Assembly: GCF_028858725.1 (NCBI RefSeq)
Contig: NC_084774.1
Coordinates: 7,786,001 to 7,850,000, forward strand
Direction: 5' to 3'
DNA: 64,000 bases
Origin: Colius striatus
Lineage: Eukaryota; Chordata; Aves; Coliiformes; Coliidae
Both the position numbers and the translations under genes were made by a program. Positions 1-13,800 of this stretch are shown here, piece by piece; positions within the stretch are counted from its first letter, which is position 1; the number at the start of each line of letters is the position of its first letter. Below the pieces are notes generated by a model. It was given only the letters and a program-made list of their open reading frames with translations, did no database searches and had not been told where the DNA came from.

Positions 1-3000
1 CTGTCCCCGCCAACCTTGAGAGCCCCATCCCTGGGACCTGGTGCTGCTGCTGCAGCAACTGTGTCCAGGAGTGCATGCCTCATAACCAAAAAGAGTATAT
101 TTGCATCTGAGGAGCAGTAGGAAAAGCCACAGAAGGCGCCTGGCTGCCTCTATGAGGATGGGCAAGGTGCCTGCTGTGGGTAGGAGGGAAGGAAGACAGG
201 TCTCAACTCCCAGCATGAGCTGTCTCAGCCAGCTGGTGACCAGCAGAATATTTGGCCTTGCAACGTGGCAGTCAGCAGGAAGCATGGGGGCCATTCAACA
301 AATCTGGCCTGGGACCAGGCCAAGCGTTTCCAGAGATAAATCTTCATCTCACTTGCAAGCTGTTTACGTTCCTTGGGCTAATATTAGTGATTCTCTTCCT
401 GTTTTCCTCTTTGCTCATGTAAAATGATGAGGCTTTGACTGCTGTGTCCACTGCTGGTAATTGAGATGATAAATCTTCCTGCTGGAGACTGGCTTTAATC
501 AGAGCATTGTGTTTGGATGCGATTTAATGACTCTCATGCTGCTGAGTTCGGGCAGGGCTCAGGAGAGGTGAGAGCCATTTATATGTTTCTTGGCTTAACT
601 GCTGCTTCCGCTTTGCTTCCTCTCAGCTGGGAGCCACGTTTTCAGATCCAGCTTCTGATGTAGCTGCCGGTGTCCAACGAGCCCTACTCCTGGCATCTGC
701 TGCTTGGTCCTTGCCATCAAGGCTCTGCTCTGCAGTCAGGCAGCTGCACTGGCAGCTACAAAACCACCCTGTGCTTCACAGCCATGGTGTGAGTGCTGGA
801 AAGCAGAGTGGCCCATCCCAGTCTTCTAATCTGCATCTTGTTCTCCCCCTTTGCTGAGATAGCAAGGAATAGATTCCACCTCTGCCTCTTCTCCCTTCCT
901 TACTAACATTACATTTTTTAATTCAGAATTGTGTGAATTTGCCCTTAACACGGGAATGTGGGTTGTACACTGCCCAGCAGTATCCATGAGCTGTGTTTCC
1001 CCAAGTGCTGCAGCCACAAACAACAGCTCATGGTCCCCTGGGCTTTCCTCAACCAGCTTCAGAGCCTGGGAAAGCTGCAGACCACCTTTCTGCATGTGGC
1101 ATCACTACATGGCTCTCACTGGAGCAGGAGTGCAAATGGTATGCATGCTTCTGCAATGGCTGGATTTGCAGCTTTTCAGATGTAAACATGCACAGTGCTT
1201 GGTTTTGCACTTGTGTGTGGTTCTGGCAGGGTAAGGACTGGATCCCAGTGTACCAGTAACATGGATCCCTTCCCTTCCTGCTGTGGCAGGGATGGCTGAG
1301 CAACTTGGCAACGCTTTCCCATCCTGTGAGCTTCTGCTGCCAGGCTTCCTGGAGAGCATTTGCCCTCAGTGTGTCGTCCAGGCAGTCACCTGTCCAGCAC
1401 CCAGGCAGGGGTAAGTTGTTGCCATTTTGCATCTGACAAGACAAGAATATTGTCCTGTTCCAATTAGTTGCATAGTTAATTAAGAGAAAACATTTGGGAA
1501 TGTGGCTGAAGATTCAGCCATAGCATTTGAGGCTTGGTCTCAGTGTCACCATGCCACAGGACAGTAGCTTTCTCCTGCTACATGACAACTTGGCACGGGG
1601 GCCAGGCCCACCCTGGGCTGTTTGTAGGCAAGTGCAGATGCTGCTGCATGGAAGCAGGGGGCAGAACTCTACTCCCCACCCCCAGCAGGCTCCAGCAGCC
1701 CTGCGATAATGCAGCCCGTGTTGGCAAAGGCAGCTGTCAGTCAGCATCCCGGAGCTCCTGCGCTGCACTGCTGTGTTTCTGGCATCTCCTCCTTGTTCTC
1801 TGCATTTTCCATGTCTCTTTCTTCAGTCTTTTCAGATTAATAGCATTCCAGCTCCTGAAGGAAATGCAGAAAAACGGCATGTTTAATTTTAATTTAGGAA
1901 AGCATTTAGGTAGCAGCCTAGTTTCCTCACTGCTGTCAATCAGGTTTTCTCAAGGCTGACATCAATTAGTTTAAAAATATTGAATGTAATTTTGCCTGAC
2001 ACAACATATTGCAGCCACTGCAAAATATAATTTATTTTAGAAGAAGAAATAATTAAACTAATTTGCATGTCAGTCAGCTGAGCTGGAATACTGAGGAGAG
2101 ATGCTGCAATCGAAGATGACTTTTTTTCCTATCCAGTTGCCCTCAGCCTGGCACATGCAACCCTCAACCCCATCTGCTGCCCAGGTGCTGTTTGGCAGAG
2201 CCTGTCCAGGGCACATTTCTGTGCCTTCCCGCAGGCCTCATCCACTCAGGCTGCTGCAGTGGCACGTGCCTTCTGTGTGCTGGAGCATGTGTAGGGGTGC
2301 ATGCAGACATTTCTGTGCGCAGGTGAGAACATTGGGCCTTGCAGATGCAAAGTTTGCATTAGGCACATCATGCCTTTCATCACAGATGTACTCCAACAAT
2401 CTTAATTGCACTTCTGACCATAAGAAATTCAGTTTATGCAACACAGTTACAGAAAGCATATTTCAGGGATGTTTTGGAGATAACTCTTTTTTAAATACAT
2501 CCAACTGTTTTTCATATTTTCCACCCATAAATCCAGGTTCTGGCTCAAGGGAAGAGGGAGGTTGATAAAGAGAGCATAGATCACAATACAGGCAAAATGT
2601 AAAGAAGCCCATGTGCTCCTCACTGGAAGAACAGACAACAAAGCAATGGTTGCATTTCTAACCTTGGTGTTCCTGGCGATCTCAACTTTTAACACTGTCT
2701 CTGAGTCAGGAGTAAGCTGAGCCTCAGGCTTCAGCTGCTTCAGGAGGGGCCAAAGGAGAGCTGCTTCATGACAGAGTGCATTTAGAAAGGACAGCAGTGC
2801 TTTGAGCTGTGCTCAGGGGAGGGGGATGTTAGCTTGGCTCTGGCAGGGGGGTCAGCAAGGTCCTTGGTGCTGTGCTGTGGTGTGTGGGTGACCCCACTCA
2901 CATGCACAGCATAAAACACTCCTGGCAGCTGCTGGCTGAGGCTGCTCCGCAGGACAGACCTAGGGCTGTGCCCAGCTCGAAATATGCTGATCACGTCCCT

Positions 3001-4713
3001 CCTGATGAGACTGTGAGAGGTGATCTCAGAGGGAAGCTGCTGTGCTCGGGCTCATCCGCGTGTCCCAGCCTGGCCCTGCAGAGCCTCTGTGGCACGTGCT
3101 GTGCTGAGAGCTCCTGGGGAGAGTTCAGCAGCGCTGGGATCGGCTCCTGCTCACAGCCAGTTTGGGCACCATGGGGCAGCAGGGGAGAAACTGCTCCTCT
3201 GGGTCATAGTAGGAAGGGGAAGAGATGGGGCCCTGGGCTGCTCCTCCTCCTGGGCTCTTTTCCTCTCCTCTCGTTCTGCCTTTTGGCAGTGCCTCCATGG
3301 CTCAGAGCTGAGCAGCAGGGACCTTTAGCCATCTTCCTGTGAGCTGAGGAGGGGGCGATGAGAGGCTGTTGTCCTTGCAGAAACTGAACCCTTTTTTCCT
3401 CCAGCTTGTTGGTGGCCCCGGTGGGCATCAGGCACAACCCTCTGCCTCCCCCAGGCTCCCTTCCCACCCTGCTGCCTCCCCCTTCCTCTCTTCCTGAAAG
3501 CAACTGCAGTTTATTTCACTGCATTAACACGCCTTTTAAAATAACACATAGTTCCAGGCTTTTAGTCACGACTTCTGCCTCCCTCCCCCTAAACCAACCA
3601 TCTAATCACCAGAGCAGCTGGTCTGGGTGAGAGGGAGTGATAACAAGAGAACAGGGTGAAGGCAGCTCTGGGGAGGGGGCTTAGGTTCCTGGCTAATTAT
3701 GGAGCAGCGCTAAATCTCCGCTCCCCTGGGTCCTCCCCCACCTGATCCGTGGGGGCCAGCATTAATTTTATAGACAAACAGGCAGCAAAGCTCCTGCCTG
3801 AGTGAGGAGAGAGGCATCAGGTCTGTCACAGCTGCAACCTATGGGTAAAACAAAGGAGATGGAGTATGAGGGAGCTCTCATGGCTGGAAGCACATGAGGT
3901 GCTTCAGCAAATATTAGGCCCTCCAGAGTGATTTATAATCTTATAGTGAGGGCTTAATGTACCTTTGCAGTGCATGGGGTAGGGCAGTGCTGCAGTGAAT
4001 GGAGCTGTGACTGCTATCCCCTCAGGGGCATGGCCCTGAGTGGCTCCATGTGTGCAGACCTGGCCCCAAGGGAGGGGAGAGCTTCCTAGGGCTGCTGCTG
4101 GCACAGGGCATGGCAGGCGAGCATAGGGGTAAAGGGGATGCCCTAGATCTTACCTTGTATTCCCCTGTGCCAGCTGCCAGATAGTACTAGGTTCAAGTTC
4201 AAGCTGCTGATGGCAACAGAGAAGCTGGTGTCTGTGTGCAATGCCCAGGTTCCAGGGCAGAAGCCTCGTGCCTTGACAGGACACGTTCACCCCTGGATCA
4301 CCTGGGTGCAGTGCAAGTGCACATGATGGATTTCATCACCACCCTGTTCTCTTGATGTGAGCTCTGCTCACTTGCCTCACAGCCGTTGCTGCTAGTCCCT
4401 GGGCTGTAAGGGTCAGGATCCAGCAGATGTGATGTTCTTGCACCTGAATTTGCGTGTGCCCTCCTGGTGCTGGCTGGCTGCTGCACAGATGCTCATCAGT
4501 GGGGACTGACCCTTATCATGAGGACTTGTTCAGGGCTTCTCAGCTTTTCCAGGATCTGTGCCGTGGGCAGGGTCGTGGGGCTGTGTGACCAATCTGCAGC
4601 AGCGGCTGTGTGGCCATGACGGCCTCTGGATGGGCAGAGGCGAGGAGGGTTTGCTCCCTGCTAGCAGCAGATGGCACCTCCTGCCGAAGCTCTGCTTCTT
4701 TATTCTGTTTCAG
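1..4713 (+). other. CDH22: CDH22 intron (partial), no exon seen
   Basis: This stretch lies upstream of the first recognisable CDH22 exon and is read as intron. I found no further cadherin-like peptide (no DxNDN, LDRE or DPD calcium motifs) on either strand. Open frames here are short and look random. The sequence is mostly moderately GC-rich, with an AT-rich island at about 1.95-2.08 kb that is listed separately. The missing upstream exons of EC1 to EC4 should lie before position 1. Confidence 0.7.
1950..2075. promoter_or_regulatory. AT-rich intronic block with octamer motif
   Basis: This AT-rich block stands out in a GC-richer intron. It carries several ATTA/TAAT cores and a perfect POU octamer ATTTGCAT at 2061-2068. 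The appearance fits a conserved non-coding enhancer of a neural gene, but only cross-species alignment could show that. It is inferred from base composition and motifs alone. Confidence 0.3.
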
Positions 4714-4835
4714 ATAATCACTCACAGGTGTCAAGAGCCTCTCTCCGTATCCGTATTCTGGACGTGAATGACAATCCGCCCGAGCTTGCCACCCCCTACG
4801 AAGCGGCTGTGTGTGAGGATGCCAAGCCAGGCCAG
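4714..4835 (+). CDS. CDH22: CDH22 coding exon: EC4/EC5 boundary
   Basis: The acceptor is ttctgtttcag and the donor is GTAGCA. The exon is 122 bases long, begins with two bases of a split codon and ends on a codon boundary. It encodes the last strand of one extracellular repeat, the linker motif LDVNDNPPELATPYEA, and the start of EC5 (VCEDAKPGQ). DxNDN and the following acidic residues are the calcium-binding linker of classical cadherins. Confidence 0.95.
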
Positions 4836-7800
4836 GTAGCAGGTGTTCCCCAGCCCTTCTCCTGGGTCTCTATCAGCGCCTGCAGCAGTCTCGTGCTGTG
4901 AGCAACGCTCTGGACTAGTGCCAGCCTGCTCATCCTTCCCCTTCTGACTGAACCTCTTCCCATGCAGCTGCTGTCATGCTGAGAACCAGTTTGCTACTGT
5001 CCTACAGCTAACCCTGCCTACAGAGGCAAAGGCTTGTCCTTCTCTGTGGCAGAAGCTGTGATGCTCTGCTGGGCTGGACCCTGTGGGAGGAGCTGTGGGA
5101 GGCTGCAATGATTCTCACCTCTGCTTTCTCCCCACAGCTGATACAGACAATAAGCGTTGTAGATCGTGATGAGCCTCAGAGCGGTCATCATTTCTACTTC
5201 ACACTGGCACCTGAAGCCACCAACAACCACCATTTTTCTCTGCTGGATATTAAGGGTAAGCCCTTCTGCAGCCTTCCCCATCCTGCAGCCTCCAGGCACA
5301 GCTGGCTGTGGGGAGGGAGATGGGGCGGTGGGTCACTCTGTGCCGGATGGAGCTCAGGATGCTTTGGGCACTGTGCAAGGCTCCTTGCCACCTCAAAATG
5401 ATGGGACTGGTCAGTTAGCAGTTGGGAGTTCCTCAAAGAGGCTATGCCAGCTTTCTTCTCTGCTGCAGCCAGCTTGAAAGCTCCTCTTGTGCTGTCTGGT
5501 TAGTCTTCAGTGTTTTCAGGACTCTCAGTCCCTTTCTTGATGCAAAATCTACATCCTGCCTGCAGGCAAGGAGATGACATGGATTTACAGATGAACACAC
5601 TCCTGTTTTGAACATTTCGATTTATCCCTGTCCAAGGTAAATCCTGGAGTGTGGGTGATCCTGGGGCTGCCATGTGGGTGGGCAGTCCTTGTGCCACTGC
5701 AAGCAGGAGCAGCTCAGGAGCTATGGGAGGCAGCGGGGCTGTGCAGCAGCTGCCCTCAGCCACTGCAGGTTATCTGGGATGTGGCTGGCAGAGACACATT
5801 TCAGAAGCACAGTTTCTCCACATTTCCTGAGGCTCTCCTTTGGGCAACACAGCTGGAGAGGGCCTTGTCTTTCCCTCTGGGAATCTCTGGGGTCCTTTGT
5901 GCCTCTGAGCTGGGACTGAGCCCCAACTGCTCTTGGCTTTGTGAGCTAGAAGGTCAGGCTGCATTGGTGTGGATGGTAGCAACCCAGAAAGAGAGTTATT
6001 AGGCTGCTTCCTAAATTTGACTGATGCTTTGGGTGACTGTAGGTGCTGACTGCAGCAGTAATTACAGCAGGGACCCTTGCAGATACTGGGATCTTCTCCA
6101 GCCAGACATGCACTTGCTTTGTCAAAGGAGCCAGCCTAGAAGGAGGCCAGCAGACCACATTGAAATGCTTCTCTGGTTTTGGTTAGATTTTTCTAAAACC
6201 ATTTTCTCCTGGTTTTGCAACTTCATCTGTTAAAAGTCTAATTTAGTTTGTTCTGAGCTTATCAGAGGGGCCTTCTGCTGACATGAGATCCTGCTTGCTC
6301 AGTCGGGTTTAACATTACTAGGGATAGTCCAAATGGAACTTGGCAAAAAGCTTCAGACGTAATTGTGAAAGGACTGTTATTGCTTTGTGTCCTAAAAAGT
6401 GCATCTGTCTCTGACCCGAGACCCTCCCCCCTGCATGCACAGGGCAGCTGTTCACAAGACCTTTGCTTCTTATCATGTAAGCAAACTTTAATCCTCTGCA
6501 AGATTTTGCCCCACACCCAGTGATTAACTTCCTTCATTTTCCCTGACAGACCTTATGAGAGTGTGTTTGAGTGCACTGAGTTACACCCTGCTGTCCATCT
6601 CTGCCTGAACCCCTTCAGGAGCTCCCCTGGCCCAGGGCTGCTGCTCTCATGTCAGCAGTCCCAGGGCCACTGCCGCTGCTCTGCCTGTCTGGCCAGAGGG
6701 ACCTGCCCAGCAGGGCTGGAGCTCGGGGGGGCTGCTTCCCTGCCTAGTGACTGCCCCTTGTTTGGGCAGTCAGGGTTCACCAGCAGCAGCCCCAGAGCTG
6801 GCACTGAAGAGGGTGCAGGACATAGGCTTGTGTGCTGCCGTCTCCCCAGAGCTGCTGCTCTCTTGAGTGGGATGAGGCTCTATTACTGCACAGGGTAATC
6901 CTTTGTGCTAAACGATCCCACAAACTTTGTGTGTGGTGCAACACTGCATAAAATGAGTAAAAGCTGGCATCACCTCCAGCCTTCTGCTCTCAGGAAAACA
7001 AATGCTGTTGCTGCAGGGTTATTCCCAGGGTGTTTGGAGGCCCTCCCGATTGCCAAGTGATTGCTGTCTTCCCAAGCAAGAGGAGGCGGCTGCCTGTGCA
7101 GATGGAGAACCCCTCATTTCTAATGTGTGCCTGTCAGTGTCATCTCCCTTTGATTTCTCCCCCTGCCCATTTCTCCAGTCCTGGGTGCACTCACCTTCAC
7201 CACCTGATCTTGTGGGTTCCCTTGCTGCATCCTCCTTCGTTCCCACCCTTGCCTCCCTCTCATGCGTTCACCCCTCTTGCACTTGTCTCTACTCCTCCGT
7301 ATAAATATCAGTGGTGACAAACTGCTACCACTAGCCCATCTGTTTCTTTGTACAAATTTGTAGCCAGTTTTGAAACGTGATTTATAAATATTGCTTTTGC
7401 AGCCAAGGAGTGACACTGATGGATGTCAGCACAGATGGATTCGTTAAGCTCTTGCTTAAATCCTTCTCTCTTTTGCGTTGCACCTACTTCCCTCAGCTCC
7501 TGCAAGGCAGCAGAAAGCTTCCTTGGGGGGGCTACTTGTCCTCAGCATGGCAGGGACGAGCATCTGCTTGGGAGCACTCCTGCGATGGTTGGTTCATCAA
7601 GCAGGGTTAGAGCACCTGCCCACAGCAGGGCTGGGAGGTGGGCAGCCTGGCTGCCCATGGCCAGCACTGAGTGAGCTGCCAGAGAGGTGTCCAAGGCTCT
7701 GAGCTATGCAGCGTGTAGGGCGAGCGCAGGGGCAGCTGCTCAGGCAGGCACCTTGCTGGCAAAACTGACCACAGGGGAGGCTGGGGAAGCAGAAAGAGTA

Positions 7801-10800
7801 AATTTACTATTGAAGTGCAGAGCCAGGCTGGGGAGAACAGGAGGGAAGGAGAGGGCAAGAACGCTGCCAAGGCTCTTCTAGGGCTCCTTATGGGCAGCAA
7901 GGAGGAAGCCTGCAAGGGTTTCAGGGAAAGCCCGGGGTGATTGCAGCCTGTGCAGTACCTGGGCATATGGCAGTAGTCATGGGGCCTGTCTGCTGCAGCC
8001 TGATACCACCTCGGTACAGTCACAACACTGCCACTTGCCCAAACCTTTCAAGCCAAAGCTGCACTGACTGGGGATGGCCCTTGCAGAGTGCCTGCAGTTA
8101 ACACCTGCAGCCCTGCTCATCAACATCCTGTGTCACACAGAGCTGCCTTGGCTCTGATGCTCTGGGTCAGAGACAGGACAGCAAAAGCTGACCCTGCAGG
8201 AGATTGCATTAGCTGGATTACAGCTGGTTTGCAGGAGTTGGGCTTTTAGAAACTGTGCTATTTCCTCCTGGTATCTCTCTTGCCTTGCTTTTGCTCCGTC
8301 CAAAGGAGTGCTCAAGCACTTCCTGATTCATCAGACAAAGAACAAGTGTCATGTGTGATAACAGCAGCCCAGATCCTCAAGTAAGATGCTCAGCAAATGA
8401 AGTGCCTAAAGGAAGAGATATAATTGGAAAAGCTTGACCTCACACAGGTCCAATTTGGGCCATTCCAAAGGTGTTCTCCATCATTTGCCCCCAAACTTAC
8501 CTTTTGCTGGGCTTCTCTGTCCTGAGAAAATTGACTAGAAAAGGATCAAAGACAATAAAAATCTGAAATAATGTTTTCCAAGAAATGCTAATTGTGTTGG
8601 AAGGGATGGTAGAAAGCATCCAAGCCCAGCAACCTGGAAGGGGTGCTAGTTAATAAGGAGTGACACATGGAGCTACTGACTCCAGAGCTTGAGGGCTAGG
8701 CAAGCAGATGTCTAAACTCTCTGCAGGTCTCATTAGGAGCATGTAATGGGTGATAGAAGATCTGAGAATCCTAACAACCAAAAGCAAAATGTTAGGATTT
8801 GAAGCTTGCCTCAGGATAAGAGGAAGCCTCCTCCAGCCCCACAGGGATGCTGTTCTCAGCACAGGCAGCACAGATGCTGATCTGATGGGGAGTGAAAAAC
8901 AGCATCAAACCTCCATGGAGGCTGAGCAAAAGAAGAATGAACAACAATGGTGCCATGGCCTGGCACCCAGAGAGCTTAGGAGAAAGAGGAGGCAAAAGAG
9001 AAAAATCAGATTCTTCTCCTACCAGAGACACCCTCCTGGGGTGAAGGGGAGGGCTGCTCCTCCCGGGCAGCTCCAGCAGCAGTGTGGCCACGGGTCCCTC
9101 CCAGGGTTGCCATGCCCAGGCACAACAGCTGCTGGAGAAGGGGAAGGCAGATGCTTGTGGGGCCCCAGGAGTCTGGGAGAGGGCAGGGAGACTCCAAATC
9201 CAAACTGGAGGTAGCTTGCTCCCTTCTGCTCGCTTAGTGCTGTTCCAGATTGAGTTATGAGAAGGATTTATTAGTTCTGTCTTTGAAGCTGCCAAGAGTC
9301 TCTTTGGAGGACTCTGAGAGACTTAATTATTATTCCTAGTGATATTATGCTACCACTAGAGTATATTGCATTCCTAGACTTTCCTCTTAGAGCAGTATTG
9401 ATGGGTCCCTGCACACTTGATGTCTGCTGTGTCTGGTGATTTGCCCCTCAGGCAGGCGGAGGTTCCGTCTCCTGTCTGTTGCACAATGCAACACAGCGTG
9501 GTCAGGGAGAGGCTGGCATAGGAAACCTACAGAGAAGATGTCAGTTTCTGTAGCAAAATGGCAATGGTAGTAAATACTTTGGCTTGGAGCTTTAAAAGAA
9601 CACCTGGCACAACCTTTAGAGTGGTGTGATCATGGCACAAAGTGCAGCCTCGTGTAGACTGGAGAGGAAAACGTGTGGAGATCCAAACTTGTGTGTGCAG
9701 GAGAGCCGTGGATTAACATCTGCTCAGACTTCTGTACCACCTCCTGGGAAACATTTTTCCTCAACCTTGTGACCCCAGAGATATACTTTGGCTCCTACAG
9801 AGAAGAGATACAAGAGGCTACAGGGCCAGGCCTGCCTAGCTTTTCCTTGCAGTGATTTAGGCTGTGATGATAGGAACAAATCTGTGCCAAGACACACATC
9901 TTGAGCCATCTGCCTTGGGTCAGCTGCATGTAAAGAAACAACTGTACCAAGAGAAATCACATTATTTTGTGGGAGGTCGCTTTGGATGCATTTTCCAGGA
10001 CACATTCCCCAGACTTAGCTTATATCATCATTTAGGTTACATTGCATGGCAGGAGCACTGCTTTTCCTGGAGCATCTCAGAAGGGAACACAGGAGTTTGC
10101 AAGTAACATGGGTGTAAATACTCAACAGAGGAAACAGTTGCCCACCGTTGCTGGGATGCTGTGGGCACAGTGAGGGGCCAGTGGGGAGGTAGCTGCAGCC
10201 ACCTCAGTGCCTGGAGGGGCTGGTCTCTGCAAGACTGGGGTCTGGCTGCACAGCCTGGGTGAGCAATGCCCAAGGTGCAGATGTGGTATTTCTGTGGATC
10301 CCTCTCCTGTAGGAAGTGCTCAGCAAGAGAGAAGATGTAGTTTCATTATGTTTGCAACAGTAGGTGTGAGTTTTGTCCCTCTCCCTAGCACTGAGTTTTG
10401 AGTGACAGAGCAAGACCTCAGCCCATCTCTGAGCAGAGCTGTCTTGTCATGCCACTGGTATATTTAAGTACTGACTGCTTTATTTTGACTTTGTGGGTTC
10501 AGCAGTGAAAATATTTCTCCCTGCTGTGCCTGGAGGTGAGGGGGCTCAGCGGTGCAAGGCACTGCCTGAGCAGCCTCAGCTGAGCTGAGGTTAGTGGCTG
10601 CAGCTCACACGTGTATTTCTCCTTGGTTTCTAGAGATTGTTTCTAAAAATACAGTGTGCCTTGTGGCAGGTCCCTAACGGGAGCTGGCTGTAAACAGAAA
10701 GGAAGTCACCAGCCTTCTGCTGCATTTCCAGAGAGGTGAGGAGCTGATGCTGCACCAGCATTCACACAGCACTGGGAGGGTGCTGGCCCAGGCGCTGGGA

Positions 10801-13800
10801 GAGCTCCTGCAGACAAGTAGCATAACTTTTCTTTAGCTGGCTCAGCCTTGATAGGAATCCACAAGATCCCGACCAAGGGCCAGAATTAGAATAGATGTCT
10901 TTTCTGATTGGAGAGCTGATTGATACAAAAAGGGACCAGTCCAACATAAATCAGGTCCAGTGAGGAGGAGGTCTGTACACAGCAGCACCTTGCTGTGAGC
11001 AGGCCAATTAGATAAAGACTGCAGACAGTCGGCAGCGACTTCTGACATCTGGCCACAATTGTTCAGCCACTATGCAATTCTTTCCTGACTGCTCTGCTTC
11101 TGGCTGGCAGTGAGGAGCACACATGAGCAGGGAGCTGAGCTGATTTTCAGTCCTTGTTCCTACCCTTCCTGCTCTAGGTTGTCTGGGTGCAGCTGCTACT
11201 TGGGTTTCTGTCTGGCACCGGGACCCTGGAGGGTCCTGTGAAGTGGCCATGTTAATGGGATCATAATGGTTTATGCTGTGCTGGCTGAGCCCCTGAAACA
11301 GCAGATGGGGAGGAGGATGGCTGGCTTGGCTGGGAGGAGCTCTGCCTGCCCCTTGGGAAGTTATAAAAGATCCTAGGGGTACTTGGCCCTCTGATGGAGG
11401 CAGGACCCTTCACCCACAGCTCTTGGGTTTGGAGTAACTGCTCTTGCAGGTTCAGTGCCACCTGCAGACCCCTGTCTGCTCTGGTCTCCACGTTGGCAAC
11501 TGATTTTTATCCTAATTCCTCAATGCAATTCTCAGAGGGTCTTCTGGAAGGTTTCTTTCCCCTCTCTCTGCTCTGACTGTGTTGTTTGCCAGCACAGCTC
11601 AGACACCCACCTGCTGTTGCTCCTGTCTCAGGTTTGCTGTGCCCTGGGTGTGCTGGCTGGTAAGACACCGAGGCTGGTCCTGAGCTGCCTGGCAAAGTGG
11701 CACGTACTGGCGTGGAGATGACCAGCTCTGGGTTGTCAGGCTTCTGAGAGGCTGTGGGACACGGGAGCAATCAGCTATGTCCCTGCTCCTCTGTGATGGA
11801 GGGAAGGGAGGTCCCATTCCCTTTTGGGCAGCTGCTGGCATTGGTGCACAAACAACAGCGGTTGTTACAAGCAAAGGAGTGTGGAGGAGCTCCCAGAAAG
11901 TCCCACTGACCGTGCTGGGGAAGTGACTTTGCTGTGGCTTTCCTTGTTCCCTGCAGACAACACAGCTGCGGTGCACACTCAGAGAGTGGGCTTCAATCGC
12001 CAGGAGCAGGATGTGTACTTGCTGCCCATTTTGGTGGTGGACAGCGGCCCCCCGGCCCTCAGCAGCACAGGGACTCTGACCATCCGCGTCTGCGGCTGCG
12101 ACAGCAGTGGGGCCATCCAGTCCTGCAACAGCACGGCCTTCGTCGTGTCAGCCACGCTGAGCCCCGGCGCCCTCATCGCCCTGCTGGTCTGCATCCTCAT
12201 CCTGGTTGGTGAGTGCCTGCCTGTCCCAGCCTCCTCCTGGGCTGCCCCGTCCCCTCTCCCTGCAGTCACACAAACGAGCACAGGACAATGGGGTGAGCAC
12301 AGTGCAGGCTCCTCTGCCACCCCTGCCCTCACTGGTAGCTGCAGCCTGGCCTGGGCCAGTGGGGGACCACCGGGGAAGCTCCCACCTTTGCCCCAGCTCC
12401 CGTGGGCTGGGCTCAGCGAGGCAGCCAGGGCAGGGCTCTGTGCCAGGCAGGAACCAGCCCGGGCTGCTGCCCAGCACAGGCTGGAGAGCTGCTGGCTTGC
12501 TCACCACCTCCATGAGCAGGAGCCAGGAGCTGCTTGCTGGCTGCTGTGCTGTCCCCACAGCGGGCCTCTCACAGATGGGGCACATATGCACCCCAGCGTG
12601 GTGGCCAAGGGAGGCAGGTGTGGAGCAGGCAGTCGTGCTCTTGCCCTGGAGCACTGGGAGGGCTGGTGTCAGCGTGTGAGTGGGTGTGGGGGCAGGACAT
12701 GGGGCTGCGGTGTGCACAAACCAGAGCATTGCCCAGGTTGGAACCTGCACTCTGGGACTGCTGCTGGCTGCCACAAGCTCGTGCTGGGCCACCACAGCAT
12801 GGCATGAAGGTGCAGCAGAAGTGTGAGCTTGTGTTCATGTGGAAGGGGCTCTGAGGGAGGGGTGTTGCAGATCCCTCAGGTTTAGCGTAGGGCAGCTGAT
12901 GGACGCTGGAGCTGTGACAGCCTCCTGGCATCAGTGCTGATGCTCAACTGTCTCCTGAGGGCTGTGGGACATTTGTGGAAGCCAGTGCTTTGTTCAGTGA
13001 AGTCTCCTCTTCTTGGCACGTCTCTGCTCCCCGTCTCCTGCTGTGTGCTCGTTCAGAAAACCGTTTCCCACAGGGTGCACTTTACACTGGTTTCATTTTC
13101 CAACGCAGTGCAAACAAATTTCTGCCTAATTGCCCAAACGAATAAAGTGCACGTTGGTGCTTTAAAGGTGATGGGATGAATGGATGATGATCCCGGACAC
13201 AGCTGCGGCTCATTGCTCAGGCTCTGTACCATCTGCTTCACGTTCACCCTCCCAACATTTGCCTGCTGTTGTGATTCATGCACCCCGCTTTCCTGCTCAT
13301 CTTCTGCAGAATCCATCCGTGTGTCTGTCCAACTGTGCATTCATCCATCCATCCCTCCTGTCTCAGCAGTCGTGTTGCATGGGAAGGGAAACTCCTGGGC
13401 TGAACCGGAGCCTGGGCAAACCTCTCTTGGAGCCACTGACACAGCACAGCTGCTGCTTGATGAGCCTGGCTGCTGGGAACCATCTGGCACGCCAGCGGGT
13501 CTCGGCTGCAGAGCCAGGGGTGCTGTGCCTCCGCTTCCTGCAGCCAAGCACGGGCTGCCCTTGCCTCACAGCAGCCCCTCAGCCCCACTCACCGTCTCTT
13601 CCTTTCCCAGTGCTGGTCCTTCTGATCCTCACACTGAAGCGACACCACAAAAGCCACCTGACATCTGAGGATGACGAGGACATGAGGGACAATGTCATCA
13701 AATACAACGATGAAGGGGGTGGTGAGCAGGACACAGAGGCCTACGACATGTCAGCCCTGCGCAGTCTCTACGACTTCAGTGAGATCAAAGGTGGTGACGG